DNA of 64,000 bases from contig OZ244806.1 of NCBI GenBank assembly GCA_965220075.1, positions 372,001 through 436,000 of the forward strand, in the 5' to 3' direction. This DNA comes from G965220075 sp965220075. GTDB lineage: Bacteria > Chloroflexota > UBA11872. Shown piece after piece: positions 14,942 through 24,428 of the stretch. The translations under genes and the position numbers were made by a program. The notes beneath the pieces were generated by a model. That model saw only the letters and a list, made by a program, of their open reading frames with translations, did not search any database and was not told the origin of the DNA. How positions within the stretch are numbered: position 1 is the first letter of the stretch; every line of letters begins with the position of its first letter.

Positions 14942-15959
14942 ATCCACCCTGCGCTTCGCGGTGCCCGGGCGCGGCCGTCTGGAGGAACCGACCGCCAGCT
15001 TTCTGGCCCATTGCGAGCTGTCCGTCGTGCGCCCCAACCCGCGCCAGTACGTGGCTTCGCTGCAGGGCTTCCCAACGGTCGAGGTGCACCTGCAGCGCCC
15101 GCGCGACATCCTCGCGCACGTGGCCGGCGGCAATGCGGACCTGGGCGTTACGGGATTTGACATCCTCACCGAGTTCGCCGCGGGCGACGCCCGCGTGCTG
15201 CTCGTGCACGACGACCTGGGATTCGGCGCCGCCCGCCTGGTGATAGCCGTGCCCGACGATTGGCTCGACGTGACCACCATCAGCGACCTGTCCGAAGTCG
15301 CGATCCAGTTCAAGCGGCGCGATCACGCCGAGCCGTTGCGGGTAGCCTCCGAGTCTCCCAACCTCACGCGTGACTACCTTTACGCCAATGGGGTCGCGAA
15401 CTTCGAGCTGGTGGAGTTTCGCGGAGCAGTGGAGGGCGCGCCGGCCGCCGGTTACGCCGACGTGGCTGCGGCGCTGGTGCAATCCGGTACCACGCTGCTC
15501 GAGAACCGCCTGCGCGCGCTCGAGGGACCGCCCATGCTGGAGAGCGCCGCCTGCCTGGTAGCGAATCGAGACAGCCTGCGCCGCCACCCCGACAAGCTGG
15601 CGACCGTGCGCCAGATATTGGAGCGCATGGAGGCCGGAATCGCCGCGCGCGGCATGTATCAGCTCACGGCCAACCTGGCGGGGCGCTCCGCGGAGGCGGT
15701 GGCCCGGCGCGTGATGGAAGCGGGTGTGACCGGCACGCTCGGCCCCACCATTGCGCCGGTTTACACCGATCACGGCCAGCCCGGCTCCTTCAGTGTCACC
15801 GTGAACGTGCACGCCAGCGGCCTCCGAGCGGCCGCCGACCGCTTGCTTGCGCTGGAGGCGGTTTCGGTGGGCGCGCGCCCCATCTCCCTGCTGTTCCGGC
15901 GCGGCGCCTCGCGCTATGACGAGCTCGTGGCGGAGCTGGAACTGGAAGCCGCTCCGTGA
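14931..15959 (+). CDS. hisG: ATP phosphoribosyltransferase, long form with a C-terminal regulatory domain
   Basis: This 342-aa protein starts at GTG 14931 within the hisZ end. It catalyses ATP + PRPP to phosphoribosyl-ATP, the first step of histidine synthesis. The catalytic part has LRFAVPGRGRLEEP, ADLGVTGFDILTE near 64 and YADVAAALVQSGTTLLENRL near 173. From about residue 225 it continues with YQLTANLAGRSAEAVARRVM, GTLGPTIAPVY and a beta-rich end, which corresponds to the HisG_C (ACT-like) regulatory domain of long-form enzymes. Long forms usually work without HisZ, so the presence of both is unusual. hisD follows with a 4-bp overlap. Confidence 0.92.
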   Translation: MSSESTLRFAVPGRGRLEEPTASFLAHCELSVVRPNPRQYVASLQGFPTVEVHLQRPRDILAHVAGGNADLGVTGFDILTEFAAGDARVLLVHDDLGFGAARLVIAVPDDWLDVTTISDLSEVAIQFKRRDHAEPLRVASESPNLTRDYLYANGVANFELVEFRGAVEGAPAAGYADVAAALVQSGTTLLENRLRALEGPPMLESAACLVANRDSLRRHPDKLATVRQILERMEAGIAARGMYQLTANLAGRSAEAVARRVMEAGVTGTLGPTIAPVYTDHGQPGSFSVTVNVHASGLRAAADRLLALEAVSVGARPISLLFRRGASRYDELVAELELEAAP

Positions 15960-17305
15960 GCGCCGTCCGCATCGTCCAGGGGACGGCGGCGGTCCGTCGC
16001 GAGCTGATTGCGCGCGCCGGCTTCGCGCCCGCGCTGGACCGCGCCGCGCTGGACCGCGCCGCGCAGGTGTTTGGTGAGCGTCTTGGGCCCGCTGAGTTCG
16101 CCCGGCGCGTCGTCCGTGAGGTGGGCGCCGAGGGCGACGCGGCCGTGCGCCGGATCGCCCGGGCCGTCGGAGATCACGTGCCGGCCCGTTTGGCCTACCC
16201 GGCGAGCGAGCTGGCGGACGCGCGCGCCCGCGCTCCCCGGGGACTCGCGGCCGACCTGCGGCTGGCCGCGGAACGCATAAGGCGCTTTCACCGCAAGCAG
16301 CTTCCCTCCGATTTCATGGACGAGACCGAAGGCCTGGGGCAGCGCTGGACGCCGGTCGACCGCGTCGGCTTAGTGGTCCCCAGCCAGGCCGCACCGCTGG
16401 CTTCCTCCGTGCTGATGGCCGCGATTCCGGCGCGCGTGGCGGGTGTGAAAGAGCTGGTTCTCTGCGCGGCGCCGCGGCCTGACGGCATCGCGCCCGCTAT
16501 CGCGCTGTCTGCCGAGGCAGCGGCAGTCGACCGCGTCTTCGGCGTGGGCGGCGCCCAGGCGGTCGCCGCGCTTGCCCAGGGGACCGAAACGGTGCCGCGC
16601 TGCGACGTGGTGGCCGGCCCCGGAAACGTCTGGGTCACGATGGCCAAGCGCGAGGTCTACGGCCTCAGCGGCGTCGATCTACTTCCCGGCCCCACCGAGA
16701 CGCTGATCGTGGCCGACGCCGGCGCCGGCGCGGCCGACGCGGCCGCCGACCTAATCGCGCAGGCCGAGCACGGCGGCCCGGCAAGTCCGATTCTGCTCAC
16801 AGATTCAGTCGCGCTGGCCCAGTCCGTTGCGGCCGCGATTGAGCGGCAGCTGCGCGATTTGCCCCTGGCCGCGGTTGCCCGGCGCAGCTTCACGGAGCGC
16901 GGCGGGATCGGGGTCGTGCCCAGCCTGCAAACGGCCATGCAGCTGGCCAACGAGTACGCTCCCGAGCACCTTTGTCTGCTGGCGGCGAACCCGCAGCCGC
17001 TGCTGGACCGCGTACGCCACGCCGGCGGCGTCTTCGTCGGCGCGCATTCGCCCGAGGTGCTGGGCGACTACGTGGCAGGCCCCAGCCACGTCATGCCCAC
17101 CGGCGGAACCGCGCGCTTCACCTCGCCGTGCAGCGTGTTCGCGTTTCTCAAGAGCATCAGCATCGTGCGCTTGCCGCACGACGCCGCCCGCGCGCTTGCG
17201 CCGGTGGCCGCGCGGCTGGCCCGCGCCGAGGGGTTGGAGGGCCATGCGCGCGCCGCCGAACGGCGCGCGCCGTGCGGTCCGACCCGACTAGAATGCAGCA
17301 AATGA
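15956..17305 (+). CDS. hisD: Histidinol dehydrogenase
   Basis: This 449-aa protein oxidises histidinol to histidine with NAD, the last step of the pathway, and depends on zinc. Motifs are in order: GLVVPSQAAPLASSVLMAAI near 137, GVGGAQAVAALAQGT near 198, VAGPGNVWVTMAKREV near 221, AQAEHGGPASP with the zinc-site Gln and His near 267, YAPEHLCLLA near 325 and GDYVAGPSHVMPTGGTARF near 365 with the zinc-site Asp. GLEGHARAAERR near the end supplies the last His ligand. The start GTG 15956 overlaps the hisG stop. Confidence 0.96.
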   Translation: MSAVRIVQGTAAVRRELIARAGFAPALDRAALDRAAQVFGERLGPAEFARRVVREVGAEGDAAVRRIARAVGDHVPARLAYPASELADARARAPRGLAADLRLAAERIRRFHRKQLPSDFMDETEGLGQRWTPVDRVGLVVPSQAAPLASSVLMAAIPARVAGVKELVLCAAPRPDGIAPAIALSAEAAAVDRVFGVGGAQAVAALAQGTETVPRCDVVAGPGNVWVTMAKREVYGLSGVDLLPGPTETLIVADAGAGAADAAADLIAQAEHGGPASPILLTDSVALAQSVAAAIERQLRDLPLAAVARRSFTERGGIGVVPSLQTAMQLANEYAPEHLCLLAANPQPLLDRVRHAGGVFVGAHSPEVLGDYVAGPSHVMPTGGTARFTSPCSVFAFLKSISIVRLPHDAARALAPVAARLARAEGLEGHARAAERRAPCGPTRLECSK

Positions 17306-17417
17306 ACGTGTCATACCGAGCCAATCGGGGCGCGCCCATGTACCTGTCCGAGCGGCGCGGAACGGCCGCGCCCGCCTCTCCGTCGCGGCGCTCCTCTCGC
17401 CCGCTCTGTCCAGCCGC

Positions 17418-18017
17418 GTGAGCGCGCGGACCGCCGCCGTCCGGCGCAAGACCGGTGAGACGGAGGTCTCGGTCTCCCTGAATCTCGACGGAACCGGCGT
17501 GTTCAGCGGCCGCAGCGGCATCGGCTTCCTCGATCACATGCTGGACCAGCTGAGCCGCCACGGGCTCTTCGACATCGAGCTCGCCGCCAGCGGCGACCTG
17601 CACGTGGACGCCCACCACACGGCCGAGGACGTCGCCATCGTGTTGGGCCAGGCGTTCAGCCAGGCGCTGGGCGACCGCGCCGGCATCGTGCGCATGGGCG
17701 ACGCCACCGTGCCCATGGATGAGGCGCTGGCCACGGTTGCCGTGGACCTTTCCGGTCGCGACCACGCGGCGTTCCAGGGCGACTTTCGGCAGGACAAGCT
17801 GGGCGACCTCGAGACCAGCCTGATCGCGCACGTGGTCCGGTCGCTGGCCCGCCACCTGGGCGCCGCCATCCACGTCCAGGTGCTCGCCGGCGAAGACGAC
17901 CACCACAAAGCGGAAGCGGTGTTCAAGGCCCTGGCGCGCGCGCTGGACGCCGCCACCGGGCTCGATCCGCGCCGCGCCGGCCAGGTGCCCAGCACCAAGG
18001 GCACGCTCGGCGGATAG
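17418..18017 (+). CDS. hisB: Imidazoleglycerol-phosphate dehydratase
   Basis: This 199-aa single-domain protein dehydrates imidazole glycerol phosphate. It has both Mn-binding signatures: GFLDHMLDQLSRHG and DAHHTAEDVAIVLGQ near 55-70, and GEDDHHKAEAVFKALARAL near 155-173. There is no N-terminal phosphatase domain, unlike enterobacterial HisB. The start is GTG 17418. A 112-bp gap separates it from hisD. The remaining his genes (hisH, hisA, hisF, hisI, hisC) are not in this window. Confidence 0.96.
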   Translation: MSARTAAVRRKTGETEVSVSLNLDGTGVFSGRSGIGFLDHMLDQLSRHGLFDIELAASGDLHVDAHHTAEDVAIVLGQAFSQALGDRAGIVRMGDATVPMDEALATVAVDLSGRDHAAFQGDFRQDKLGDLETSLIAHVVRSLARHLGAAIHVQVLAGEDDHHKAEAVFKALARALDAATGLDPRRAGQVPSTKGTLGG

Positions 18018-18140
18018 CGCGCTGATCCAAGCCAAGGGTGTAGGCCGGCGCGGGTGGCGTGCTGATTCATGCGCCGCGCTTCCGCCGCCCGGACACGCCT
18101 GCGCATACGCGCGCGCGCTGGGATTGCCCGGCTATCTACA

Positions 18141-19046
18141 ATGAGCGGCCCGCCAGCGGCGCCGCCCATCATGCGAGTCGGCTTTCTCTACCACCCGCGC
18201 ATCGCGCAGGCCGTGCAGCACGCCAGACGTGCCAGCCGGAGCCTGGCTGACGGCCGTGTCGAGGCCTGGTGCGCGTCGTCCTGGGATGTCGTGGAAGATC
18301 CCGCACAGGTCGCCGGTTCCGAGCTGCTCATCACCTTCGGAGGCGACGGTACGCTGCTGCGCGCCGCCCGTGCCGCGGCCCCGTACGGCGTGGCTTGCGC
18401 GGGCGTCAACTACGGCCGGCTGGGATTCCTGACGGAGTTCGACGCTGCCGAGTTCGACGGTCAGCTGGCGGCGCTTCTGCGCGGCGAGTACTGGATCGAG
18501 CAGCGCATCCTGATCGACTGGAACCACCAGACGCCCGGCGGCGCCGGCGGCGCCGCCGGCGCGGGCGGACTCGCGGCCGGCGACGTTGTGGTGGGGCGCG
18601 GGCGCATTGCCCGCGTGGTCGACATCGAGGTGCTGTTGGATGGATCGCGCCTCACCACCTACACCGCCGACGGCGTGATCGTGGCCACGCCCACCGGTTC
18701 CACCGGCTACACCGTGGCCGCGTACGGTCCCGTGCTGCACCCGGAGTCCCAGCATCTGATCGTCACGCCCATATGCCCGTTCCTGACGCCGGCCAACGCC
18801 GTGGTTGCAAGCCCCGAAGCCACGGTGGAGCTGCGTATCCACAGCACCCATGAGGCCACCATATCGATCGACGGCCAAACCGAGCACCTGATCGCTTCCG
18901 GTGATCGCGTGATCTGCCGCGCCTCTGAGCATCCCGCCCGCTATGCGCGCGTTCAGCCGCGCAACTATTTCTACGGCACGCTGGCCGAGAAGCTGCACTG
19001 GCGGGTCCCGCGCGAGATGCCGCGTCCCAACCTCACAGGCGGCTGA
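18141..19046 (+). CDS. nadK: NAD kinase
   Basis: This protein of about 301 aa phosphorylates NAD to NADP. It has the catalytic LLITFGGDGTLLRAARAA, the NYGRLGFLTEF motif that follows, and ATPTGSTGYTVAAYGPVLHP, which binds the nucleotide. FEV-like repeats and SIDGQTEHLIASGDRV close the fold. Two starts are plausible, ATG 18141 or ATG 18171 (MRVGFLYHP); neither has a strong ribosome-binding site. The usual ALNEVV motif before the C-terminal domain is changed to LAAGDVVVGRG and is preceded by a Gly/Ala-rich insert. recN follows directly, a common pairing. Confidence 0.92.
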   Translation: MSGPPAAPPIMRVGFLYHPRIAQAVQHARRASRSLADGRVEAWCASSWDVVEDPAQVAGSELLITFGGDGTLLRAARAAAPYGVACAGVNYGRLGFLTEFDAAEFDGQLAALLRGEYWIEQRILIDWNHQTPGGAGGAAGAGGLAAGDVVVGRGRIARVVDIEVLLDGSRLTTYTADGVIVATPTGSTGYTVAAYGPVLHPESQHLIVTPICPFLTPANAVVASPEATVELRIHSTHEATISIDGQTEHLIASGDRVICRASEHPARYARVQPRNYFYGTLAEKLHWRVPREMPRPNLTGG

Positions 19047-19050
19047 CCGC

Positions 19051-20787
19051 GTGCTGCTGAGCCTGCATGTGCGGGACTTCGGCGTGATCGAGCAGGTGGA
19101 TATGCGCCTCGATGAAGGCCTCAACGTGCTGACCGGCGAGACCGGCGCGGGCAAGTCCATCCTGATCGACGCGCTCGGCTTGCTGCTGGGTGAGCGCGCC
19201 AGCCCCGCGCACGTGCGCGGCGCCGCCGCGTCGGCCTACGTGGAAGGCGTCTTCAGTCCAGGCGCGGCAGAGCCGCTGAGCGATCTTCTGCGCGAGCACG
19301 GCGTCGAGGGCGACGATTCGCTGATAGTCTCGCGCGAGATTGCGCGCAGCGGCCGATCGATCGCGCGCCTGGGCGGCCGCGCGGTCCCGGTGCGCCTGCT
19401 GACCCAGCTCGGCCGTCACCTGGTGGACGTGCACAGCCAACTCGAGCATCAATCGCTCTTCCAGCGCGCCCGCCAGCTCGACTTCCTGGACCGCTACGCG
19501 GGTCTGCTCGATGAGCGCCGGCAGGTCGCCGGCGAGGTCGCGCGGCTGCGCGCCCTGCGAGCCGCCATCGAAGAAACGCGCCGCGCCGAGCGCGCCAGCG
19601 CACGCGAGCTGGACCTGCTGCGATTTCAGGTTGACGAGATCGAAGCGGCCCGGCTGGACGCCGATGAGGAAGCCGCGCTGCAGGCGGAGCGCCGGCAGCT
19701 GGCCAGCGCCGGCCGCCTGCTGGAGCTTGCCGCCAGGGCCGGCCGCTCCCTCGAAGGAGGCCAATCGGCCGGCGCTCTCGACCTGCTTGGGGAGGCGCAG
19801 CAGGCGCTTGCCGATATCGCCGCGCTGACCGAGTCCGGCGCGCAGATGCAGGCGCAGGCCGGCGAAGTCCAGGCGCTGGCAAGCGACCTGGCGCGCGCGC
19901 TCGCCAGCTACGCCGACGGCATCGAAGACGATCCGCGCCGTCTCGCGGATCTCGAAGCCCGGCTCGACGCCATCCAGACGCTCAAACGCAAGTACGGCGA
20001 CAGCGTGGCTGAAGTCCTGGAGTTCGCCGCCAAGGCTCGGCGGCGGCTGGAGATGCTGGATTCCGGCGCGGAGCGGCTGCGCGAGCTCACCCAGACGGCC
20101 CGCGAGGTGACCGGCCGGCTTGGCCCCGCGCTGGCCGAGCTATCCAGGCGCCGCCGCGCTGGCGCCGCGGAGCTCAGCCGGGCCGTCGTGCGCGAGCTGG
20201 CCGATCTAAACATGCCGGACGCCCGCTTCGAGGTGCGCTTCGAAATGCGGACCGATGAGGAGGGGGTGGCGATCCCCGGCGCGCCGCGGCCCGTCGCCTT
20301 CGACGCCGCCGGCGTGGATCGCGTCGATTTCTACCTCAGCGTCAACCCGGGTCAGCCGCCGCAACCGCTCGATCGGGTGGCCTCGGGCGGCGAGGTTTCG
20401 CGCATTCTGCTCGGTCTCAAGTCGGTGCTGGCGGGCGAGGACCAGACGCCCGCGCTGGTTTTCGACGAGATCGACATCGGCGTGGGAGCGCGCGGAGGCC
20501 GGGTCGTGGGCCAGAAGCTGGCCCGTCTCGCGCGCGCCCATCAAGTTCTCTGCGTCACGCACCTGCCCACCGTGGCCGCCTTCGCCGACGCTCACTTCGT
20601 GGTGGAGAAGGACTCCGCCGAGGGAACCACCGTGAGCAGTCTCAGGCGTCTGAGCGGAGACGCCGTCGTTGAGGAGCTGGCCCTGATGGGCGGCGCGCGC
20701 GGCGCCGCCGCGCGCGAGCTGGCTTGCGACTTGCTCACCTCCGCGCGCGGCTGGAAGCGGCAGGCCGCGGCCGCGCAATCCCAGTAG
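19051..20787 (+). CDS. recN: DNA repair protein RecN
   Basis: This 578-aa SMC-like ATPase acts in double-strand-break repair. Its N-terminal head begins LLSLHVRDFGVIEQVDMRLD with Walker A GETGAGKSIL near 33. Two Glu/Arg/Ala-rich coiled-coil arms span about 150-400. The C-terminal head has the ABC signature VASGGEVSRILLGLK near 445 and Walker B LVFDEIDIGVGARGG near 471, then VLCVTHLPTVAAFADAHFVV. The start is GTG 19051, 4 bp after nadK, so the two genes are probably co-transcribed. The length is normal for the family. Confidence 0.96.
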   Translation: MLLSLHVRDFGVIEQVDMRLDEGLNVLTGETGAGKSILIDALGLLLGERASPAHVRGAAASAYVEGVFSPGAAEPLSDLLREHGVEGDDSLIVSREIARSGRSIARLGGRAVPVRLLTQLGRHLVDVHSQLEHQSLFQRARQLDFLDRYAGLLDERRQVAGEVARLRALRAAIEETRRAERASARELDLLRFQVDEIEAARLDADEEAALQAERRQLASAGRLLELAARAGRSLEGGQSAGALDLLGEAQQALADIAALTESGAQMQAQAGEVQALASDLARALASYADGIEDDPRRLADLEARLDAIQTLKRKYGDSVAEVLEFAAKARRRLEMLDSGAERLRELTQTAREVTGRLGPALAELSRRRRAGAAELSRAVVRELADLNMPDARFEVRFEMRTDEEGVAIPGAPRPVAFDAAGVDRVDFYLSVNPGQPPQPLDRVASGGEVSRILLGLKSVLAGEDQTPALVFDEIDIGVGARGGRVVGQKLARLARAHQVLCVTHLPTVAAFADAHFVVEKDSAEGTTVSSLRRLSGDAVVEELALMGGARGAAARELACDLLTSARGWKRQAAAAQSQ

Positions 20788-20810
20788 GAGCGGGTATCAA
20801 ACCCGCCTCC
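20786..20810. repeat. GCGGGT-ATCAA-ACCCGC hairpin after recN
   Basis: A perfect 6-bp inverted repeat (20790-20795 and 20801-20806) with flanking GGAG/CTCC lies at the recN stop codon. It has no T-run. The TAGGAGCGGGTATCAAACCC form looks like a small dispersed palindromic repeat. It could also help end the recN transcript. Confidence 0.45.
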
Positions 20811-20945
20811 ACATCCTTGAGCCCGCAAGGAAACTCACAGGGCGCCAAACACCCCGGTGCTAGGCTGGCCTTCCGGAGTCGTCCACAGCATGCGAGCGCG
20901 GCGCCGCGCTTAGCCCCTGCCCGCGCGCGCCTCTGACGCGTTTGA

Positions 20946-22523
20946 ATGAGGCTTAGGACCGCAGAGCTGGCGTTGAACGCGCCTTGGCCGCTCAGCCCGC
21001 GGCGCTGGCGCATCGCGCCGCCCGCTTTCACCACGCGCGCCTACGCGCGCGACGAGCTGGGCCGGCGGATTGGCAAGTTCGCCCGCCGCCGCCAGCTGGC
21101 CATCGTGGTGAGAGCGGCCCCGCGCGTGCTGACCGGGGGCATGGCGCTGATCCTCGTAGGCGCGGTGGTGGCCGTGCTGCTGGACGCCGCGGCCGCCTTG
21201 CCCTTGCTGGCCGCGGTCGTCGGTGCGCTGGCGGCGGCCGCCCTGCTCGCGGTTGCGGGCGCCGTTCCCAGCATGCGGCGGGCCGCGCTGGCGGTGGACC
21301 TGCGCCTCCAGCTGCACGAGCGACTCTCCACCGCGGTAGCCGGCTTGCCGAACGGCGACGAGATGGTCCTGGCGCAACGCGCCGACGCCTTGGCCGCCGC
21401 GGAGTCCGTTCAGCCCCGCGAGGCCTTTCCGCTGCTCGTAGACAAGCGCGACGTGCTGATGGTCTGCGGCGCCCTCGGGCTGGTCGCTCTCTGGCTTTGG
21501 GTCGCCGCCGTAACGCCGCTGACGGGTTTCTTTGCCCCGCGCGGCGCGCCGCTCGGGCCGCAAGAGAGGGCGGGACAGTCGCAGGCCCCCGGCGCGGCTT
21601 CGCCCCAAACGTCTTCCGCCGAGTCGCCGCCCCAGCTCGCCGCGCAAATGGAGCGCCTCAACCGCGCCGTCGACCAGCTGCGTGCCCAGATCGATCCAGA
21701 GGCGCGCACCTCGCAAGAGCAGTTGGGCAATATCGCCGAAGGCTTGCGGCGCTCGTCCGAAGCCCGCCAGCTCGGGCGCGCGCTGGAAGGTCGGGACCTG
21801 GAGGCCGCGGCGGCCGAAGCGCGCCAGCTGGCCAACCGGATCGCGGACCTCAACTCGGGCCAGCTCGAAGAGCTGGCGGGCAGCCTCGGCAGGGCCGCTG
21901 AGGAGGCCTCGGCCGACCCGGCTCTGGCCGGCCAGTTGGAGAGCGCCGCCCAGGCCGTACAAGACAGTCGGCTTGGCGAGGCCCGCGAGGCGCTGCGAAG
22001 ACTCGGCGAAACGCTGGCGGCCATCGACTCCGCCGCGGCCGGCAATCGCGCCCTGGAGCGTGAGATCGCCGGGCTCGAACAGGACCTGGCGGAGTTGCAG
22101 ACCCAGGCAGAGGGCGCCGGCACTGCCTCCTCCTCCGACACGCTCACCATCGAGAACCCCAACGGCGGCGCGGCGATGAGCGCGGCCGGGGACGCCGGGG
22201 CGGGCGCCGGACGTGCCGACGGGCAGGTGCGCGGCGGCGGCTACTCCTCGGCCGCTGGCCAGGAGCTCCCCGGTCCACCGGAGACGCTTGCTCCGCAGCA
22301 GCGCCTGGCCGCCGACGGCCGGCTCGAGATCATCGAGTTGGCGCCGACCGACGAAGGTAGCGAGCAGGTGCAGCGCCCGGCCCTCGAATTAGGCGCCGGC
22401 ACTGGCCCCAGCTTCGACCCCGCGGCCGGTTCAAGAGGATTCGCGGCCGGACGCGGCGATGTGTCGCGGGCGGCGCCCCTGGAGCTGCGGGCCGTTCTCG
22501 ACCGCTACTTTTCCTCGCCCTGA
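20946..22523 (+). CDS. Membrane protein with a long coiled-coil region, first gene of the MoxR operon
   Basis: This 525-aa protein has two close membrane segments around residues 58-106 (ALILVGAVVAVLLDAAAALP and LAAVVGALAAAALLAVAGAV) and a third near 168-190. After that comes a long Ala/Glu/Gln/Arg-rich region (about 215-390) with heptad-like runs such as EARQLANRIADLNSGQLEEL. The C-terminal 130 residues are Gly/Ala-rich and probably disordered. The layout recalls DUF4175-like proteins that sit beside MoxR/BatA genes, but I cannot assign it firmly. It ends 9 bp before moxR, which makes it part of that operon. Its function is unknown. Confidence 0.7.
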   Translation: MRLRTAELALNAPWPLSPRRWRIAPPAFTTRAYARDELGRRIGKFARRRQLAIVVRAAPRVLTGGMALILVGAVVAVLLDAAAALPLLAAVVGALAAAALLAVAGAVPSMRRAALAVDLRLQLHERLSTAVAGLPNGDEMVLAQRADALAAAESVQPREAFPLLVDKRDVLMVCGALGLVALWLWVAAVTPLTGFFAPRGAPLGPQERAGQSQAPGAASPQTSSAESPPQLAAQMERLNRAVDQLRAQIDPEARTSQEQLGNIAEGLRRSSEARQLGRALEGRDLEAAAAEARQLANRIADLNSGQLEELAGSLGRAAEEASADPALAGQLESAAQAVQDSRLGEAREALRRLGETLAAIDSAAAGNRALEREIAGLEQDLAELQTQAEGAGTASSSDTLTIENPNGGAAMSAAGDAGAGAGRADGQVRGGGYSSAAGQELPGPPETLAPQQRLAADGRLEIIELAPTDEGSEQVQRPALELGAGTGPSFDPAAGSRGFAAGRGDVSRAAPLELRAVLDRYFSSP

Positions 22524-22532
22524 GGCGCGCCT

Positions 22533-23531
<999 letters not shown>

Positions 23532-23534
23532 CCG

Positions 23535-24428
23535 GTGGCGGACGGGTCCGCCCGGCGCCTGGCTCCCGAACCCGGACTGCGGGCGCGCCTCGAGCGGCTC
23601 TCCATCGTGTCCATGCGGCCTCACGGGCACCTTCACACGGGTGGGCGCCGCAGCCGCGCCACCGGCTCCTCGATAGAGTTCGCGGATCACCGCGCCTACA
23701 GCCCGGGCGATGATTTCCGCCAGATCGACTGGAATATCTACGCCCGCTCCAACCAGCTTTTCGTCAAGGTGCGCGAGTCCGAGGAGACGCTGGTGGCGCA
23801 CCTGCTGCTGGACACCAGCGCCTCCATGGCCGCCGGCCGTCCCTCCAAGCTCGAGGTCGCGCGCGACGTGCTGGCCGCGCTTGCCTGGGTCGCCGCAACG
23901 CGCGGCGACTTCGTGGCCGGCGCGGTCTTCGGGCCGGGACTGGGCGAGACCTTCGCGCCGGCGCAGGGAGTGTCCGCCGCCGACCGCTTCCTTGAGTTCC
24001 TGTCGCGCCAGCAGGCGGCCGGGGGTACCGGTCTGGCCGAGGCCGCCCGCGCCTACAACGCCCACCGTCTCCCACATGGCGTGGCGGTGCTCGTCTCCGA
24101 CCTTCTTTCCGAGGACGCCAGCGACGCGGTCGAACGGCTGGCCGAATACGGCAACGAGTTGACGGTTGTTCACGTGCTCGATCCTGACTTCCTCTCACCG
24201 GGGTTCGCGGAGGAAGTGGAGCTGCTGGACGCGGAAGGCGGGGAGAGCGTGAGCGCGTTCGTGGACGGCGATCTGCGGGACGCCTACCGCCGCACCGTCG
24301 GCCGCTGGCGTGAGGACCTCGAACGCTTCTGCCACGGCCGCGGCGTGCGCTACGTGCCCGTCGAGTCCGACTGGGGGGTCGAGGACATCGTGCTCGGCCA
24401 CCTGCGCCAGCACCGGGTCCTGGCGTGA
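23535..24428 (+). CDS. DUF58 domain-containing protein
   Basis: This 297-aa protein starts at GTG 23535. The DUF58 signature HRAYSPGDDFRQIDWNIYAR lies near residues 53-72 and is followed by LFVKVRESEETLVAHLLLDT. The C-terminal half resembles a VWA-like fold with LLLDTSASM at its start (DxSxS) and VAVLVSDLLSEDA later. DUF58 proteins accompany MoxR ATPases and are thought to be their substrates or adaptors. Its end overlaps the next gene by 4 bp. Confidence 0.93.
   Translation: MADGSARRLAPEPGLRARLERLSIVSMRPHGHLHTGGRRSRATGSSIEFADHRAYSPGDDFRQIDWNIYARSNQLFVKVRESEETLVAHLLLDTSASMAAGRPSKLEVARDVLAALAWVAATRGDFVAGAVFGPGLGETFAPAQGVSAADRFLEFLSRQQAAGGTGLAEAARAYNAHRLPHGVAVLVSDLLSEDASDAVERLAEYGNELTVVHVLDPDFLSPGFAEEVELLDAEGGESVSAFVDGDLRDAYRRTVGRWREDLERFCHGRGVRYVPVESDWGVEDIVLGHLRQHRVLA

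Noticed and set aside
17306..17417. A regulatory element or missing small gene between hisD and hisB
   Set aside because: The 112-bp gap shows no hairpin with a T-run, no His-codon leader peptide and no motif; it is probably a plain spacer with the hisB ribosome-binding region.
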